A stretch of 64,000 nucleotides of DNA from Chaetoderma sp. LZ-2023a (GCA_034401795.1 CM067367.1:81666395-81730394); one strand, 5' to 3'. Numbered from the stretch's first letter, positions 39,372 to 51,370 are shown. Translations and numbers: made by a program. The notes: generated by a model not told the origin, from the letters alone.

Positions 39372-39908
39372 CACAATATAGAGACAGATACTTTACAATG
39401 AATATGCTGTGACACAACCTACAATGTATAGGCCAATAGACCCACACGACAGAGACAGATAGATACCTCACAATATATAGACAGTGCAATAACCCACAAT
39501 ATATAGACTAATAGACCCACAAGACAGAGACAAATACCTCACAATACATAGACAGTGGAATAACCCACATGGTATAGACTAATAGACCCATAAGGCAGAG
39601 ACAGATACCGCACAATACATAGACAGAGGGATAAACGACAATGTATAGATTAGTAGACCCACAAGACAAAGACAGAAACCTCACATTACATAGACAGACC
39701 CACAAGACAGAGACAGATACCTCACAATAGATAGACAGAGGGATAACGTCACAAGATATAGAATAATAGACCCACAAGACAGAGACAGATACCTCACAAT
39801 ACATAGACAGAGGGATGAACGACAATGTATATATTAATAGACCCACAAGACAAAGACAGATACCTCACATTACATAGACAGAAGAATAACCTACAAGGTA
39901 TAGACTAA
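39372..39908. repeat. Minisatellite, about 71 bp units, left part
   Basis: Units contain, in order, 'agacccacaagacagagaca', 'gatacctcacaatacataga', 'cag...ataaccca' and 'caatgtatagactaat'. About seven diverged units lie left of the inserted element, and the array resumes at 44,549. The repeated minus-strand frame (39,508-39,846) follows the unit and is not a gene. Confidence 0.85.
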
Positions 39909-40015
39909 AGCTAGGATTCCATTAACGTGTATGCGTATCCGTATCCATATCCGTATGTGTATGCGTATCCAAATGAGTGATTCCATTTGTATGTATGCGT
40001 ATGCGTATCCGAAAA
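39909..40015. repeat. Left TIR and subterminal hexamer cluster
   Basis: The terminal 20-bp inverted repeat is followed by repeated GCGTATCC, GTATCC and ATATCCGTATG units up to about 40,013. The mirror cluster lies at about 44,400-44,548. Subterminal repeats of this kind are known transposase binding sites in several DNA transposon families. Confidence 0.7.
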
Positions 40016-40039
40016 TAGTGGTTTTATTCAAACAATTGG

Positions 40040-40128
<89 letters not shown>

Positions 40129-40169
40129 CACTACTACAACTACCACTACCACTACTACTCCTACTACTC

Positions 40170-40228
<59 letters not shown>

Positions 40229-40229
40229 G
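40040..40229. repeat. (CTA)n microsatellite
   Basis: A CTA tract with ACC and CTC variants, between the left terminal region of the transposon and copy C. Confidence 0.95.
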
Positions 40230-40662
40230 TAGCACATGGGGTAGTGTCGGGCCGTTCCGGTGTCTGGTGTCGACTCACCGCGCCGCAAGTGAACGACGAA
40301 TGATGACGCTGGTTAGCTTCCAGTCTTGGGGTGACGGATCCTGTACGCTACTGCCCTATGGGTAACAAAGACCAGCTCCTAAGGCCTGTGGAACTCAGTT
40401 GCTCCGGTGTGGCCATGCGACCATCGTCGCGAACATTAAACACAACAGTCTCATCCCAAGAGTTTGTGTCACCAGTATGCCTGTCCATAGCAATTTCGTG
40501 ATCTATGGACATACAAGATTTGATTGGTGACCTAATTAAAATAAGTCTATACAATAGTGTTCCCTAAACAGACCGTCAAGTATGCTAGATAGAAATAATG
40601 AGCATACGAAAATATAAGACACGGAGACAGCCTGATGAACCTTTAAATGTGGGGCTCCCGGA

Positions 40663-40698
40663 GGTACCACTCAGACTCGTAGGTCCGCAGAAGTATCC
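40663..40698 (-). other. Conserved hairpin in copy C body
   Basis: GTCCGC at 40,683-40,688 and CAGAC at 40,672-40,676 pair around TCGTAG, with outer arms GGTAC / GTATC. It matches the hairpins at 21,792 and 5,446. Confidence 0.45.
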
Positions 40699-43261
40699 CC
40701 GCAAGGGAGGCTCCCATACACGAGATTTAACTAATTAATTTAATTAATTAAATTAACCTCTAAGCTGAAAGGAAAGAAAATTATCTTCGTAGTGTCGGAA
40801 AATCATGTGCCTCACGCGGGCACTACTCCTAGTGCTAGTTTGGGTGGGAGTATTATCCTCGCGTGGACCATCATCACTGAATCCTTGCGAGAGGAAAATG
40901 TCGCCACTGCTTAAAGCGGGAGAAGAGTAGTGGTCGAAAGGGGCTCACTCTAATATTTAACCAAAATGTTGTAAAGAAAAGAGTAGTAGTAGTGAGATTA
41001 TGACAATAAGGTTGCGTGCTGTTTTACGTGAAGACGGGACAAGCAATTCCCGAAGGATTCCCACGTCACCCTCTTATGTAATTCTCAGTATGATAAATTA
41101 GTAGTTGCCGCTTTTATTTAAGCGGGGCTTCTTCTATGCCTAACCTCATATTTAGTTTTAGAGGCAAGAATTATTTTAGGTCGCAAATGGCTGGTGTCTA
41201 TCTAGCTTTTAGATACGGCTGTCATTGAGAACGGATGCCCTACGACATCAATACTGAAGACAGGGTGCATATATGTTACTTCGCAAGATCTCCGAACTGG
41301 ATAAGAATCCAGACATCTCGCTCCGTAACCACATAAAGCGTCACAGGACATTGGTTACTTTTCACAAAAGCATTTTTTAAGTAACTGACCTATCGTTATG
41401 GTGGAGGTACGAGAGACGAATACCCACTGTAAATGGCCTTCCCGTGAGGGCGTGGCAGATCTGAATATCATGCTCAGACATTCTTTCGGAATTCGGTGGG
41501 GATGCGCATCTAACCCGCCACCAGGTCCTACGAACCAACTTTTTAACCTGGCGTTAGGTTTAAACACAAGTTGCCCAGTCATGCACTGCGGTGCGGGAGG
41601 ATTGTTCAACAGATTAAAGAACATAATAATTAAGATATGTTTCCGCAATGCTTTCTTCCTACATTGGCAAAGGTAACTAACTACTGAGTATCCGAGGATA
41701 CACGGGGAATGTGTGTGACACCACACCATTGCCATCACCACTCGGAAACCACAATAGTTTCCCAGTGTCGGATCAGTCCATGGTGCGGATAGGGACATCC
41801 AAAGAATTAAGAAAACATAAGGCTTAGTGGAACCTGAAGAGAGACAATAACTTAGAAATATGAGGCCCTTTAGGTATGTTGGCCAATCTTACACAACCTT
41901 GCCGGAGTGCGGGGCCTAAGTATCGCAACTACCGGAAAAGAGGTGTACACTACGTGTCTCTAACCATATTAAAGCTATCCTATCGAGCTGAATAGAAAAG
42001 GTTTTTAGTCGGTAGCATGCTAGGCAAAACCTAGTTATAGCACGGACAGCGACCTCAGTAAAATATTGTTGGTGGCGGGAGAAAGTGCTGCATATATAAA
42101 TGTTGCTGTATAGTGTTTCCTACGTGTACTGCAGTCCTATATGTTTCTACAAATAAACAAAACATATAAACTGATGGCCACTTGCCATATATAAACTAAC
42201 CAGAACAATCAATACAATGTGAAATGATTAGAATAATATATATAGTACAGGTTGAGGAACCTACTATGGTGCGGTTAGCGAAAACGCCTTACAGAAAATA
42301 AGAATAACTATAAACAGATACAGAAATTATAACTAGCGGTCCTAAGACCGTTACGCTGCCTTTTAGTCATCGGGACCGGTGATACAGATACGATATAATG
42401 ATCAAAGATGTAATTAACGGGATAATTAAAAATGTCAAGTATAGTTACTTGAATAATCGGTAGCCATTCTTAAGCCTGCGCTATCGTGTTACTGAAATTG
42501 ATACGTCACCCTTAGTTTGACGTGAGTTAATGCATTCCCTGGAAGCTGGAAAGTTCGCGCAGTCTTGTTTCCGCAACCAGGATTTCCCGCAAGCAGCTTA
42601 TGACGGGAGCAGATCGAACTTAGTACTGTAATCACAATATAGAATGTCTAACGAGTAGTCAGTAAGAAATACAAGAACCTTACTGCTATGACGAAAGTTC
42701 CCGTACACCGATGGTACGGATGGAAGTTGTCAACAACCCGATCATGAGCGGGGGTTGTTAAATGCAGATGAAGATACATAACTAATCTTAACGGTGCGGG
42801 GTACGTCAGCCAGCTCTGAAGACGTACCGGGCAAAGTTTACTTTGCTGCTGTCAAAAAGTGTAGATAAACCTGCACGACATCAGTGTGGGGATGGCTGAA
42901 TAACCACTTTTTGGCGTGGCCGGCAGATCCGGCGAGTCATCCACCAAAGAACATCGCTGCCTCTACATCTGTAGAATCACATTTTCAGGACAGCAAAGGC
43001 CTCACCGCAAGTTTGTGTTCCGAGTTAGTTCTTATATATATTCGTGAACAATATCCAAAAAAGTTCCTAAAATGTTCCCGCAAAAACGGAAGATACAAAA
43101 TTGCTTTAGTGCGGTGGGTTGGATTACTGCTGGCTACGGGAGAGAAACCGACAGAAACCGAAATGATCTGCGTAATGCCTGTCTTGCTGATCGTAGCTGA
43201 CACAGGTCCAACGTAATCGGCCCCTGGCCGAGGATGCTCTCGAGCTCTGGATCTCATCTCC

Positions 43262-43405
43262 TTTTATACTACTCGTGACGTCACAGGCGCAGGCTCCAAC
43301 CAATCATCGGTCGAGCAACAGCCAATCAGCGCTAAGCTAATAATAACGCAGTCGAATGTTCTAGAACATTCTAGAAGTTCTGCGTACACGTGGTTATGAC
43401 GTCAC
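43262..43405 (-). promoter_or_regulatory. Heat-shock-type promoter of copy C
   Basis: On the minus strand: a CRE (TGACGTCA near 43,398-43,405), then a heat-shock element at 43,354-43,380 with alternating GAA/TTC units (GAA-TTC-GAA-TTC-GAA in register, plus a final TTC one base off), two CCAAT-box sites (plus-strand CCAATCA near 43,298 and 43,322), a CRE (43,276-43,283) and TATAAAA (43,262-43,268). It is about 90% identical to the block in copy B by eye, more than the body. Heat-shock factor binding is inferred from the consensus. Confidence 0.7.
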
Positions 43406-43822
43406 GGCAATACCTTGAAGATAATCAAAAGGGGTTTTCCGTGGACAACTCAGCCATTTATTAACCGATTTTGAAATGGCTTACAGATTTGGAAAGCCCG
43501 TCAATTCTGGTCTTGATTAATACCAGATTCAGCGGGAACAAGTTATTAAAAAGGATTACATTGTACCGTCGCGGTACACTAAAAGCGTCATCCTATCTTG
43601 GTCATAAATTATGTGCTCTGTCAAAAATAGTATTAAGCGTGCATATGCGCACTATGCGCTTTAACGAACTTAGTCGTTTTTATAATGCGAACTCTCTCAT
43701 AGGCTCATATACGCTTATAGCTCTACCCAGGGGGACGTGTTCAGGGAACGATTCCAGGATGGGCGGCGCGTACCAAGCTTAGCTGGTATGGCCGGTACCT
43801 GACCGGTCTATCCGAACTACAC

Positions 43823-43825
43823 CGC

Positions 43826-43909
<84 letters not shown>

Positions 43910-43920
43910 TACTACCACCA
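43823..43920. repeat. (CTA)n microsatellite
   Basis: A CTA tract with a CTT variant near its end, grading into a CAC/CGC/CTG codon-like stretch up to 44,015. Confidence 0.95.
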
Positions 43921-44033
43921 CGACCACCGCCGCCGCTGCCGCAGATGCTGCTGTTGTTACTACTACTACCAGTACAACCGCCACCGCCGCTGCTGCCGAT
44001 GCTGCTGTTCCCAGATAACGCAGCATACTGGAC

Positions 44034-44094
44034 CGATGCTGGGCTGATACCGTGCCGATACTTTCAGCTCCGACCCGGTATCGGCCCAGCATCG
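44034..44094. other. Long stable hairpin
   Basis: A 19-nt arm (CGATGCTGGGCTGATACCG, 44,034-44,052) pairs with 44,076-44,094 at 18 of 19 positions, with a G-T wobble at the other, around a 23-nt loop. It lies between two CTA tracts inside the transposon. Confidence 0.75.
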
Positions 44095-44127
44095 ACCGAG
44101 TAAGCTGCATTATCAGGGTTGTTACTA

Positions 44128-44142
44128 GTACTACTACTACTG

Positions 44143-44229
<87 letters not shown>
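44128..44229. repeat. (CTA)n microsatellite
   Basis: A CTA tract of about 100 bp, with a CTG variant near its start, near the right end of the transposon. Confidence 0.95.
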
Positions 44230-44399
44230 GCATGAATATGTTCTAAACTAGTCTATCGGCCTTTCAGTAAGTTTCACATTCCTACGCGCTTACTATGAAT
44301 TTAACTTATATATTGGAGCACATGTACAGAATAAGTGATGAAAACGTCATTTTCAAGGAATCCCACATCCGAATGCTGTCCGTATCTGAATAAAATTTC

Positions 44400-44548
44400 T
44401 ACATGTAGCGATTGGATTCGGATATGGACAGGTTTCGCATACGCATACGGACATATGGAATCATACTATCTATTTGTAATGGGAGCGAAAAAAAGTTCGG
44501 ATACGCATACGCATACGCATACACATACACGTTAATGGAATCCTAGCT
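44400..44548. repeat. Right TIR and subterminal hexamer cluster
   Basis: The mirror of the left end: GGATTCGGATATGG, GCATACGCATACGG and GGATACGCATACGC units, ending in the 20-bp inverted repeat and then TAA. Confidence 0.7.
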
Positions 44549-44740
44549 TAATAGACCCACAATACAGAGACAGATACCTCACAATACATAGACAGATGAA
44601 TAACCCGCAAGGTATAGACTAATAGACCCACAAGACAGAGACAGATACCTCACAATACATAGACAGTGCAATAACCCACAACATATAGACTAATAGACCC
44701 ACACCACAGAGGCAGATACCTCACAATGCATGGACTAATA
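44549..44740. repeat. Minisatellite, about 71 bp units, right part
   Basis: The same unit as at 39,372-39,908 continues for about 2.5 copies after the transposon. Confidence 0.85.
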
Positions 44741-44744
44741 GACT

Positions 44745-47700
44745 GTACCTAATAATCCATAGGCATTGGAACAACTCACAAGTTACAAGAATTATAATAT
44801 AGAGACACATACCACAAAATATCGATCAACCACGCTAAAAAATATGAAGCAATATGTAGAGCGTAATGTAATGTTAGTGGTTCACACAGTTTCGTTGTTT
44901 TCAACCTAATCTCCTCACAATTATGCTGCTTCCTCATAATATACATTTGCTTGTATTCACTTTTGCTTCACATAAGTTCAACCAATCATGGAATATGACA
45001 ATATCAAGAGCTAAATGCAATATTGAAAAAGATCTTCAACAAGCGACCCAATGACGCTGCCGCTCACCTCGAACATTAGCCATTCAGATTTCACTAAATG
45101 TCTTTTAAATATTTACTCGTAAAATTCAAGATGACCACAGGAGAAACTGATGAATAAGATGTGTGCATGTGGTCAGAAGGGGATAGGCCATTTCCAGGAA
45201 AATCTGGTTGAAAAATCAGCCAAGGTGTTAACAAAAGAGTAGACTTATAACTGATTTCCCCAGAATATTCGGAAAATCATATGATGATCACCGAGCAAAT
45301 TGACCTATCAAATCAATGCGTTCACATTCAGGGTAAATTAACACAGAATACACCATGTGCGACACCTGGCCATTATAGTCAACGGCATACGCGTATGTTT
45401 GCCAGGGGAGAGTCTAGACTAGAATTTTAGGATGCCGATCTGGAGATGGGTCTGAAATGGGCAATCTCTCACATCACGATTGTGATATGTGTGGACGAAT
45501 CCTTGTTCTCTGTTCTGCCTGTTGAACAATGCCAGCATTAGGAGTCCGAGTTTTCTAAGCATCTATACATGTCTGCAAAGAGAGATTTGGATAGATATAA
45601 CAGCACTAGCAAGCCCATCACATTTATTCAAATATCTGCCACGGGGCTGATTCAGGGTCAAAGCAGATGGGGATTACATAACTAGTTGTAGATGAATGTT
45701 AATAAATTGATACTAGTTCTACATCTAGTTCCTTATTTTGATATTCGTTTAATTGATGGAGCACAGCCCCCAGCGTATCATTCGGCCGTCGATCATTTTG
45801 AAGATAAATCTCAATCAGTCCAGTAACGTATCACGACATTATGGTATGCACTCTCCTGGAATAAAATGAGATTTGTTTGCTTTGATTGATAGGCCGCGAT
45901 ATGTCAACTGTTCCTTATATAAATAACAATTTACTTGCGAGATAAAAATTCGATGGGATGCATCAACTATTTTACTCAAAATACATCCGGAAACAATAGG
46001 TCGTTTCCTTGCCATCCACCAACAGCACCATCAGGTTTTTTAAATGAGTGAATATTTGAATATAGCAACGAGGAAACAAAGTTCATTCCGTCAAATGCAG
46101 ATCTGCGCCCTTGCTCGATCGGTTCAATAGATACCATAAATCAAATTGTCAAATTAATATAGAGACACTGTCATGAATGACGCGGCCAATATTCTCACGC
46201 AACTATCCGTGAATGGTGTTCGTCACAAAGTCCAAGGCTCGTTGTTGAAGAAGGATATTGCGCAGATGTGTCGATTCTATATGGTGGTTAGATGAGCTTG
46301 CATCATCCATTTGAGGTTTGCAATGTGTTTCGGTAGAACAGAATCCATATTTATTAGGACCCAGTTAGGTAAGCATGAAACAGTTTTGTCTGATTATTTT
46401 GGTTCTCTCGTTTATTATTATAAACGTGGCATGTTCAATCGCATTGCTTAGTTAGTTTCAGCAAAAATAATGAATCAATAATATTGCGATTATCAGAAGA
46501 ATAAGCGTTTAGTTGAAATATGTTGGCAAATTTGAATGACAGGCTTTGGGATTTTACAGTATCAATGAAAACAATGCGAACAATGAAATAATAATGTGTC
46601 CCTTTGTTTTCCTGGGTATTGGTCAGAAGTTTTAGCAATGAAGCGCTACAACGACACCGAAAACACTGTCACATTATCAGAATGTGATAAGAATAGACAG
46701 GAAGATGAAAACAATAGTATATGTGATAAATAGAATGTCAAATATGTTTCCATTTTGCATCAACATTTTCACACTCGCTTGGTAGTATTTCATTAGGAAC
46801 TAGCTAAAGCTGGTATATGGGAAACTCTGAATGAGATACTGGCTTGCTATAGCATACGTCGGCTTGAATATCATTGACTTTGCGTAGTTAGTCACTGGGA
46901 AATATTGAGAGACATGCAATGGTGCATATAGTGTAACTATTCGACGCTGCTGAAAAGTGTTGCTGTTTAAAACATCAACAACTTTCTACAGCATCGGATT
47001 CTTTTTTCAAATTAACAACATGTGGCGTTTCGTTTGCATCTGGACAAAAGTGTCACAAAATCGTAGCATACTAACTAACCTTTTTGCCATGGAATCTTGT
47101 CAGAAATCAGGGAGTAATTATTAATCAGAGAGTGGCAGTAGTTTATTGTGTTTATTATGTGTGCAAAATCATATGATGATGCTATGACCAGTGCACCGCC
47201 TGTCACTTCTCGTGATTATGTTCCCAAACACTAATTACCCAATCTTCCCTCAGTGAGTGTTGATTAGAACAGCAGCGCAGCAGTTGTGTATATACTACAG
47301 GTTCTCTCGTATGCCCCTTAGGTACTCGATCACGATGACAGTTAATTAGGCTTTAGTCGCCCTGATTGGCAACGGTGAATGATACTTCATCGGGGAACTC
47401 ATATGAAGAGATTGGCTTACAATCTTAGTATCATAAGATGCACGGATTTTATGGTATCATATGAAGTCGATCGTAATCGTGTTGCTATGACCATTGAGAT
47501 GAGGAGTTCCAATCTATCTGATGTAAGAATATATTAACCGAGTGACAAGCAGCAGCACAACCACATAAAGTACCATGAACTATTTACGCATTCTATCACA
47601 AATGATAACACTAAAACACACGCGATACAATGCCACTCACGTACATGCACACACGGGCGCACATACACTCACACCCATGGTCCCACGCTCGCGCATAAAG

Positions 47701-47800
47701 CTTGATCACCTCGCTACACGATATAAACATACGGTTGTGGGATAATTGTAGCAATATATTATTAAACTGGGGTATATTGTTATTATATTCATAAGCAATA
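44745..47800. other. Non-coding, no gene seen
   Basis: No recognised gene, RNA or complete transposon. AT-rich with only short open frames (for example 46,435-46,638) of no coding character. Confidence 0.5.
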
Positions 47801-47807
47801 TGGTTCA

Positions 47808-48430
47808 TTAAAGACCTCGTGCCCCATTAAATATAAACACGTTTGCACGAGATATGAGATGCCTGGTCAATTTACCCAGCATGCTATGCTACCCGGCGTG
47901 CAATGTTACTCCCACGCACGCTGTGACTCCATAAGCGTTATAACTATTGGACGTCATATTCCTTTAGTCTATTGTCTCCACAAGCCATGATTTCTCAAAC
48001 AAAACCAACTTGCTTGCATGTGCAAATAGTCATTTGTCATAAGCATGCAGGTAGGGCGCGTTCGCGGCAGTGAATTCGACAAGCTGTATTTCAATACTGT
48101 TCGGAGAAAGTGTGTCAATGTCCAGAAGAAAATAGGAGAAAGCCTTTATATACATTGACATTAAGTTACGTGAAAGTTGTTGCTATCAATGACAGCAACA
48201 ACATTCAGTCAACTTATTGTCAAAATAATTAGTAGGTAATGCAATTACTACCTGCTACATATTTGATAAAGATTTGAATGAAAATTGGTGTTGCAACAAC
48301 TTTCAGTCTATTTATTCTAAAATAATCATAATACATTTTATTGAACTCTCACTAGGGTTTTGAAGAGCAATTTGACTGTAAGTTATTGCTGGCTAAGGCA
48401 CCAACAACGTTATCAAATTGTTGCCCATAG
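47808..48430. repeat. Foldback left arm
   Basis: The inverted partner of 50,203-50,833. It contains internal small hairpins such as GTTGTTGCTATC ... GACAGCAACAAC near 48,177-48,212, which resemble the core of the hairpin repeat family. Confidence 0.7.
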
Positions 48431-48668
48431 AATCACACGGCGCTCAGTAGTACTATCTAATAGTAATAATAATAATAATATGCCGAAAAAAGCTTTACCT
48501 GCACGAAGTAAATATTTCCCCTAGCTACCGCGTGTACGTTTCTGTTCGATCAATGCATTTCAAACCAATGAGCAAATCTGTCAACGAAACGAACGCCGTT
48601 TGCTAATCATTCATTCTTAGCTAGAAAGCGTATATAGGCCCTGCTCACTTTACCTAAATGGTAATATA

Positions 48669-50183
48669 CTGAACCAAAAAAGTTTAGCAACACTGAGAAT
48701 ATTACTGTATAAGTGTTATTTAACAAAACAATAAATTGATTCAAATATATTATTTAATTGATAGGTCATTTTCCAATTTGAACAACAGTCTATTGTTACT
48801 GTAATGCTAGCAACGCGCCTTTAACACGGCATCATTCAACGGAAGGGTCCAATTTATATAATGACACTGAGCTGTCAATACCGGTTGTGACCTCCGCACG
48901 CATTAACCACCGCCGTACATCGCTCTCTCATGCTTCGAAGTAAGCACCTGATGTCACGAAGAGGAATCGCATCCCATTCCTGGAGCAGTGCAGCTTCCAG
49001 CTCCCGTACGTGGTGAAGATGTGGATGGTTCTCACACACCATACGGCCAAGAATGTCCCACACGTGTTCGATAGGAGACAGGTCCGGTGGTCGCGCTGGC
49101 CAGTCCAACACCAGAACGTTGTTAGCCTCAAGGAAATCACTGGTGACACTAGCTGAATGAGGACGGGCGTTGTCTTGCTGGAACATAGTCTGCACGATGC
49201 TGCATAAAAGGATGACAACAGGGGCGACAACTTCTTCACAGTAACGTTGAGCTGTTAAATTTCCGCGAATCACAATAAGATCTGTTTTGCCATTTTCATG
49301 GATTCCAGCCCACACCATGACACGGCCGCCACCGAATCTGTCGCGCTGAATGATCTTGGCTGCATTATACCGTTCTCCTAAACGTCGCCAGCCCCGTTGC
49401 CTACCATCCGCCACATCCACACAAAACCTCGATTCATCGCTGAACAAAACCTGGCTCCATTGTTGAGCACGCCCTCGCTGATGAGTTCTTGCCCATCCAA
49501 ACCGATTCTCGATGTGACGCTCTGTGAGCGGAACAGCAACAAGTGGACGACGGGCATGCAGTCCAGTATCATGGATTCTGTTTCGCACAGTTTGTGCATG
49601 CACTGTAGTGCCGGTAGCGGTGTGCACATTATGGGACAGCCGCGGCGCAGTCTCAAACCTGTGACGTCGTGATGACGTCACTAAGTAGCGGTCTTCTCGT
49701 GGTGTTGTTGCTCTCGGTCTGCCAGATCGTGGTCGGTCATTAACATGGCCAGTGTCCTGCTCACGTTGGCGGAGACGGGAAATGGTTGAGGCGTGAACAT
49801 TAAAATGTCGAGCAACAGCGCGAACGCTCTGCCCAGCAGCGAGTCCTCCCATTGCTTCATGGCGCTGATATTCGGGTAGTCCTGGGCGGCGGCCCATATT
49901 CGGTAGAGTACACTTTTAAGCGTTTTCTGTTAACGTTCGTTATCTGCGTTTACAATATGGTGAAATTTTGCCTTCGCTACCCGCCAATGTGGGTCAGTGC
50001 ATGAAAAATGCATTTTCACATGCAGTAAGCCTGCAGCCGAGAAATGCAAGAAATGATTTGCATTTCTTCATGAACAGCGAGACATTACATGGATGAAACA
50101 TGCCTGCAAATTTGGGTATAAATGGACGCATAGTGTTAATACAACAAACCAAACTCCACTGTTGCTAAACATTTTTGGCTCAG
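48669..50183 (-). mobile_element. Tc1/mariner-superfamily transposon, 1,515 bp, complete
   Basis: The terminal inverted repeats are about 28 bp: 48,669-48,696 (CTGAACCAAAAAAGTTTAGC...) and the complement of 50,156-50,183, with 25 of 28 positions identical. Both ends are next to TA (48,667-48,668 and 50,184-50,185), the standard Tc1/mariner target duplication. The transposase gene between them is uninterrupted. Three TIR mismatches show it is not brand new, but it has no coding lesion that I can see. Confidence 0.85.
48875..49897 (-). CDS. Tc1-like transposase, 340 residues, intact
   Basis: A cut-and-paste transposase of the DD34E group. Residues 1-50 form a helix-turn-helix (LAAGQSVRAVARHF then VHASTISRLRQRE). 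Residues 53-63 hold a basic GRPR-type linker (NDRPRSGRPRA). A second DNA-binding region runs to about residue 115. The catalytic domain has Asp154 (VLFSDESRF), Asp242 (FQQDNARPHSA) and Glu277 (DLSPIEHVWD), with exactly 34 residues between the last two. The length of 340 is normal for Tc1-like enzymes. The segment VVAPVVILLCSIVQTM just before Asp242 is slightly unusual but in frame. The start MGRRPGL follows the usual short N-terminus. Catalytically possible. Confidence 0.9.
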   Translation of the reverse strand: MGRRPGLPEYQRHEAMGGLAAGQSVRAVARHFNVHASTISRLRQREQDTGHVNDRPRSGRPRATTPREDRYLVTSSRRHRFETAPRLSHNVHTATGTTVHAQTVRNRIHDTGLHARRPLVAVPLTERHIENRFGWARTHQRGRAQQWSQVLFSDESRFCVDVADGRQRGWRRLGERYNAAKIIQRDRFGGGRVMVWAGIHENGKTDLIVIRGNLTAQRYCEEVVAPVVILLCSIVQTMFQQDNARPHSASVTSDFLEANNVLVLDWPARPPDLSPIEHVWDILGRMVCENHPHLHHVRELEAALLQEWDAIPLRDIRCLLRSMRERCTAVVNACGGHNRY

Positions 50184-50202
50184 TATATATTGGTTGCACG
50201 TG

Positions 50203-50833
50203 TGTGGATAATAATTCGACAATGTTGTTGGTGCCTTAGAAATCAACAACTTACAGTCAAATTGATATTCAGATCCGTAGCGAGAGTCGACTAAAATTAT
50301 GATGATTATTTTAGAATATATAGAATGAAAGTTGTGGTAGCAATACTTATCATTGAAATTAGTATCACATCTGTACCAGGTGGTAATCGCATTACCTAAT
50401 AATTATTTTGGCAATAATTTTACTGACTACTGTTGCTGTCATTCATAGCAATAATTTTCACGCAAATTATTGTCAAAATATATATAAACTCTTTCTCTAA
50501 TTTTTCTGGAAACTGACACACTTGAGCTGAACAGTATTGAAATGCAGGCTGTCGAATGTACTGCCGTGAACACGCCCTACGCGCATGCTTACGCTTCCAG
50601 ACTGGAGGAAAATGACTATTTGCATGTGCAGGCGGGTTGGTTTTGTTTGAGAAATTCTGACCAATACAGACCATAGACTAAACGAATATGGCCTCCAATA
50701 GTTACAAGTATTATGGAGTCAGGAAATAGCATGCTGGGTAGCGTTGTATGCTGGGTAAATTGAAAATAAATCAGCAGGCAAATCATATCTCCTGCAAAAG
50801 GGGCTATATCTAATGGGACACGAGCACTTTAAG
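50203..50833. repeat. Foldback right arm
   Basis: The inverted partner of 47,808-48,430, about 80% identical by eye. Confidence 0.7.
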
Positions 50834-51000
50834 GACAGTGATTTGATTTAAACATATTTTATTGTAACAATTGCACAATGGGATCGGGCACAAGTTCTTA
50901 CAACTTAGATTTGCCCTCTCCCTACAAAATTATTATAAGCAGTCAATGATTGAGAACACTAAACCGAGGTGAGAGAGAAACAATACAAATTAGGAGGTGA

Positions 51001-51012
51001 GAGAGAGAGAGA

Positions 51013-51055
<43 letters not shown>
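51001..51055. repeat. (GA)n microsatellite
   Basis: A GA tract with one GGGA interruption. Confidence 0.9.
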
Positions 51056-51056
<1 letters not shown>

Positions 51057-51316
51057 TGTAGGGGAGAAAAACGATGTAAACAGCTTAAAAAAGAATAGGA
51101 AAGAAAAGAGCAGCTCCCTCAAACACTGTCATTGTCGAATAGCAGTTAGCCATTAATATAATAGATTAAACAATACGAATAATTGAATTAACAGACCATA
51201 TTCATGGTTATTCCAGACCGTCGTCATTTACCCCCGTTTACCCACCCCAACCCTTCCTCTCAACCCCACCATGCTTTCACCAGGTCTTCTCTTCTCGTTT
51301 CTTACACGAAGGACAG

Positions 51317-51333
51317 TGAGAGAGCGAGAGAGC

Positions 51334-51370
<37 letters not shown>

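Larger units (their letters stand above)
40270..43790 (-). mobile_element. 3.5-kb heat-shock-promoter repeat, copy C
   Basis: This aligns with copy B in inverted orientation over its whole length and with copy A in the same orientation. The promoter block is at 43,262-43,405 and points leftwards, so the body runs from about 43,235 down to 40,270. The longest frame in the body (41,355-41,798, minus, 147 codons) lacks a recognisable domain and is only partly kept in copy B, so I do not call it a gene. The copy sits inside the TIR-bounded transposon at 39,909-44,548 with (TAC)n on both sides. Confidence 0.75.
39909..44548. mobile_element. Non-autonomous DNA transposon with TIRs, carrying copy C
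   Basis: The left end starts AGCTAGGATTCCATTAACGT, and the right end (44,529-44,548) is its exact inverse complement over 20 bp. The element is flanked by TAA on both sides (39,906-39,908 and 44,549-44,551). Removing it and one TAA restores the minisatellite unit 'gactaatagaccc' exactly, which confirms the boundaries. Both ends carry subterminal clusters of GTATCC/GGATACG/GCATAC-type hexamers. A 3-bp TAA (TWA) duplication is typical of PIF/Harbinger elements, but TIR sequence and gene content do not prove that family. No transposase is seen; the inside is (TAC)n, the 3.5-kb repeat copy C, and (TAC)n again. Confidence 0.8.
47808..50833. mobile_element. Foldback-type element with long inverted repeats, about 3.0 kb
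   Basis: The left arm (47,808-48,430) and right arm (50,203-50,833) are inverted copies of each other over about 620-630 bp at roughly 80% identity by eye. Landmarks include 'cctcgtgccccattaaatat' versus the complement of 'atctaatgggacacgagcac', 'tttctcaaacaaaaccaac' in both, and 'tttcaatactgttc' in both. Without the Tc1-like insertion the loop is only about 257 bp, so the original was a 1.5-kb foldback or palindromic element. No coding region of its own and no clear target duplication were found. Confidence 0.7.

Noticed and set aside
41355-41798. 147-codon frame in copy C as a possible gene of the 3.5-kb repeat
   Set aside because: It matches only short broken frames in copy B, is not seen in copy A and has no recognisable domain.
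39372-44740. CRISPR-like array from regularly spaced repeats
   Set aside because: The units are contiguous 71-bp tandem repeats with no unique spacers, in animal DNA.
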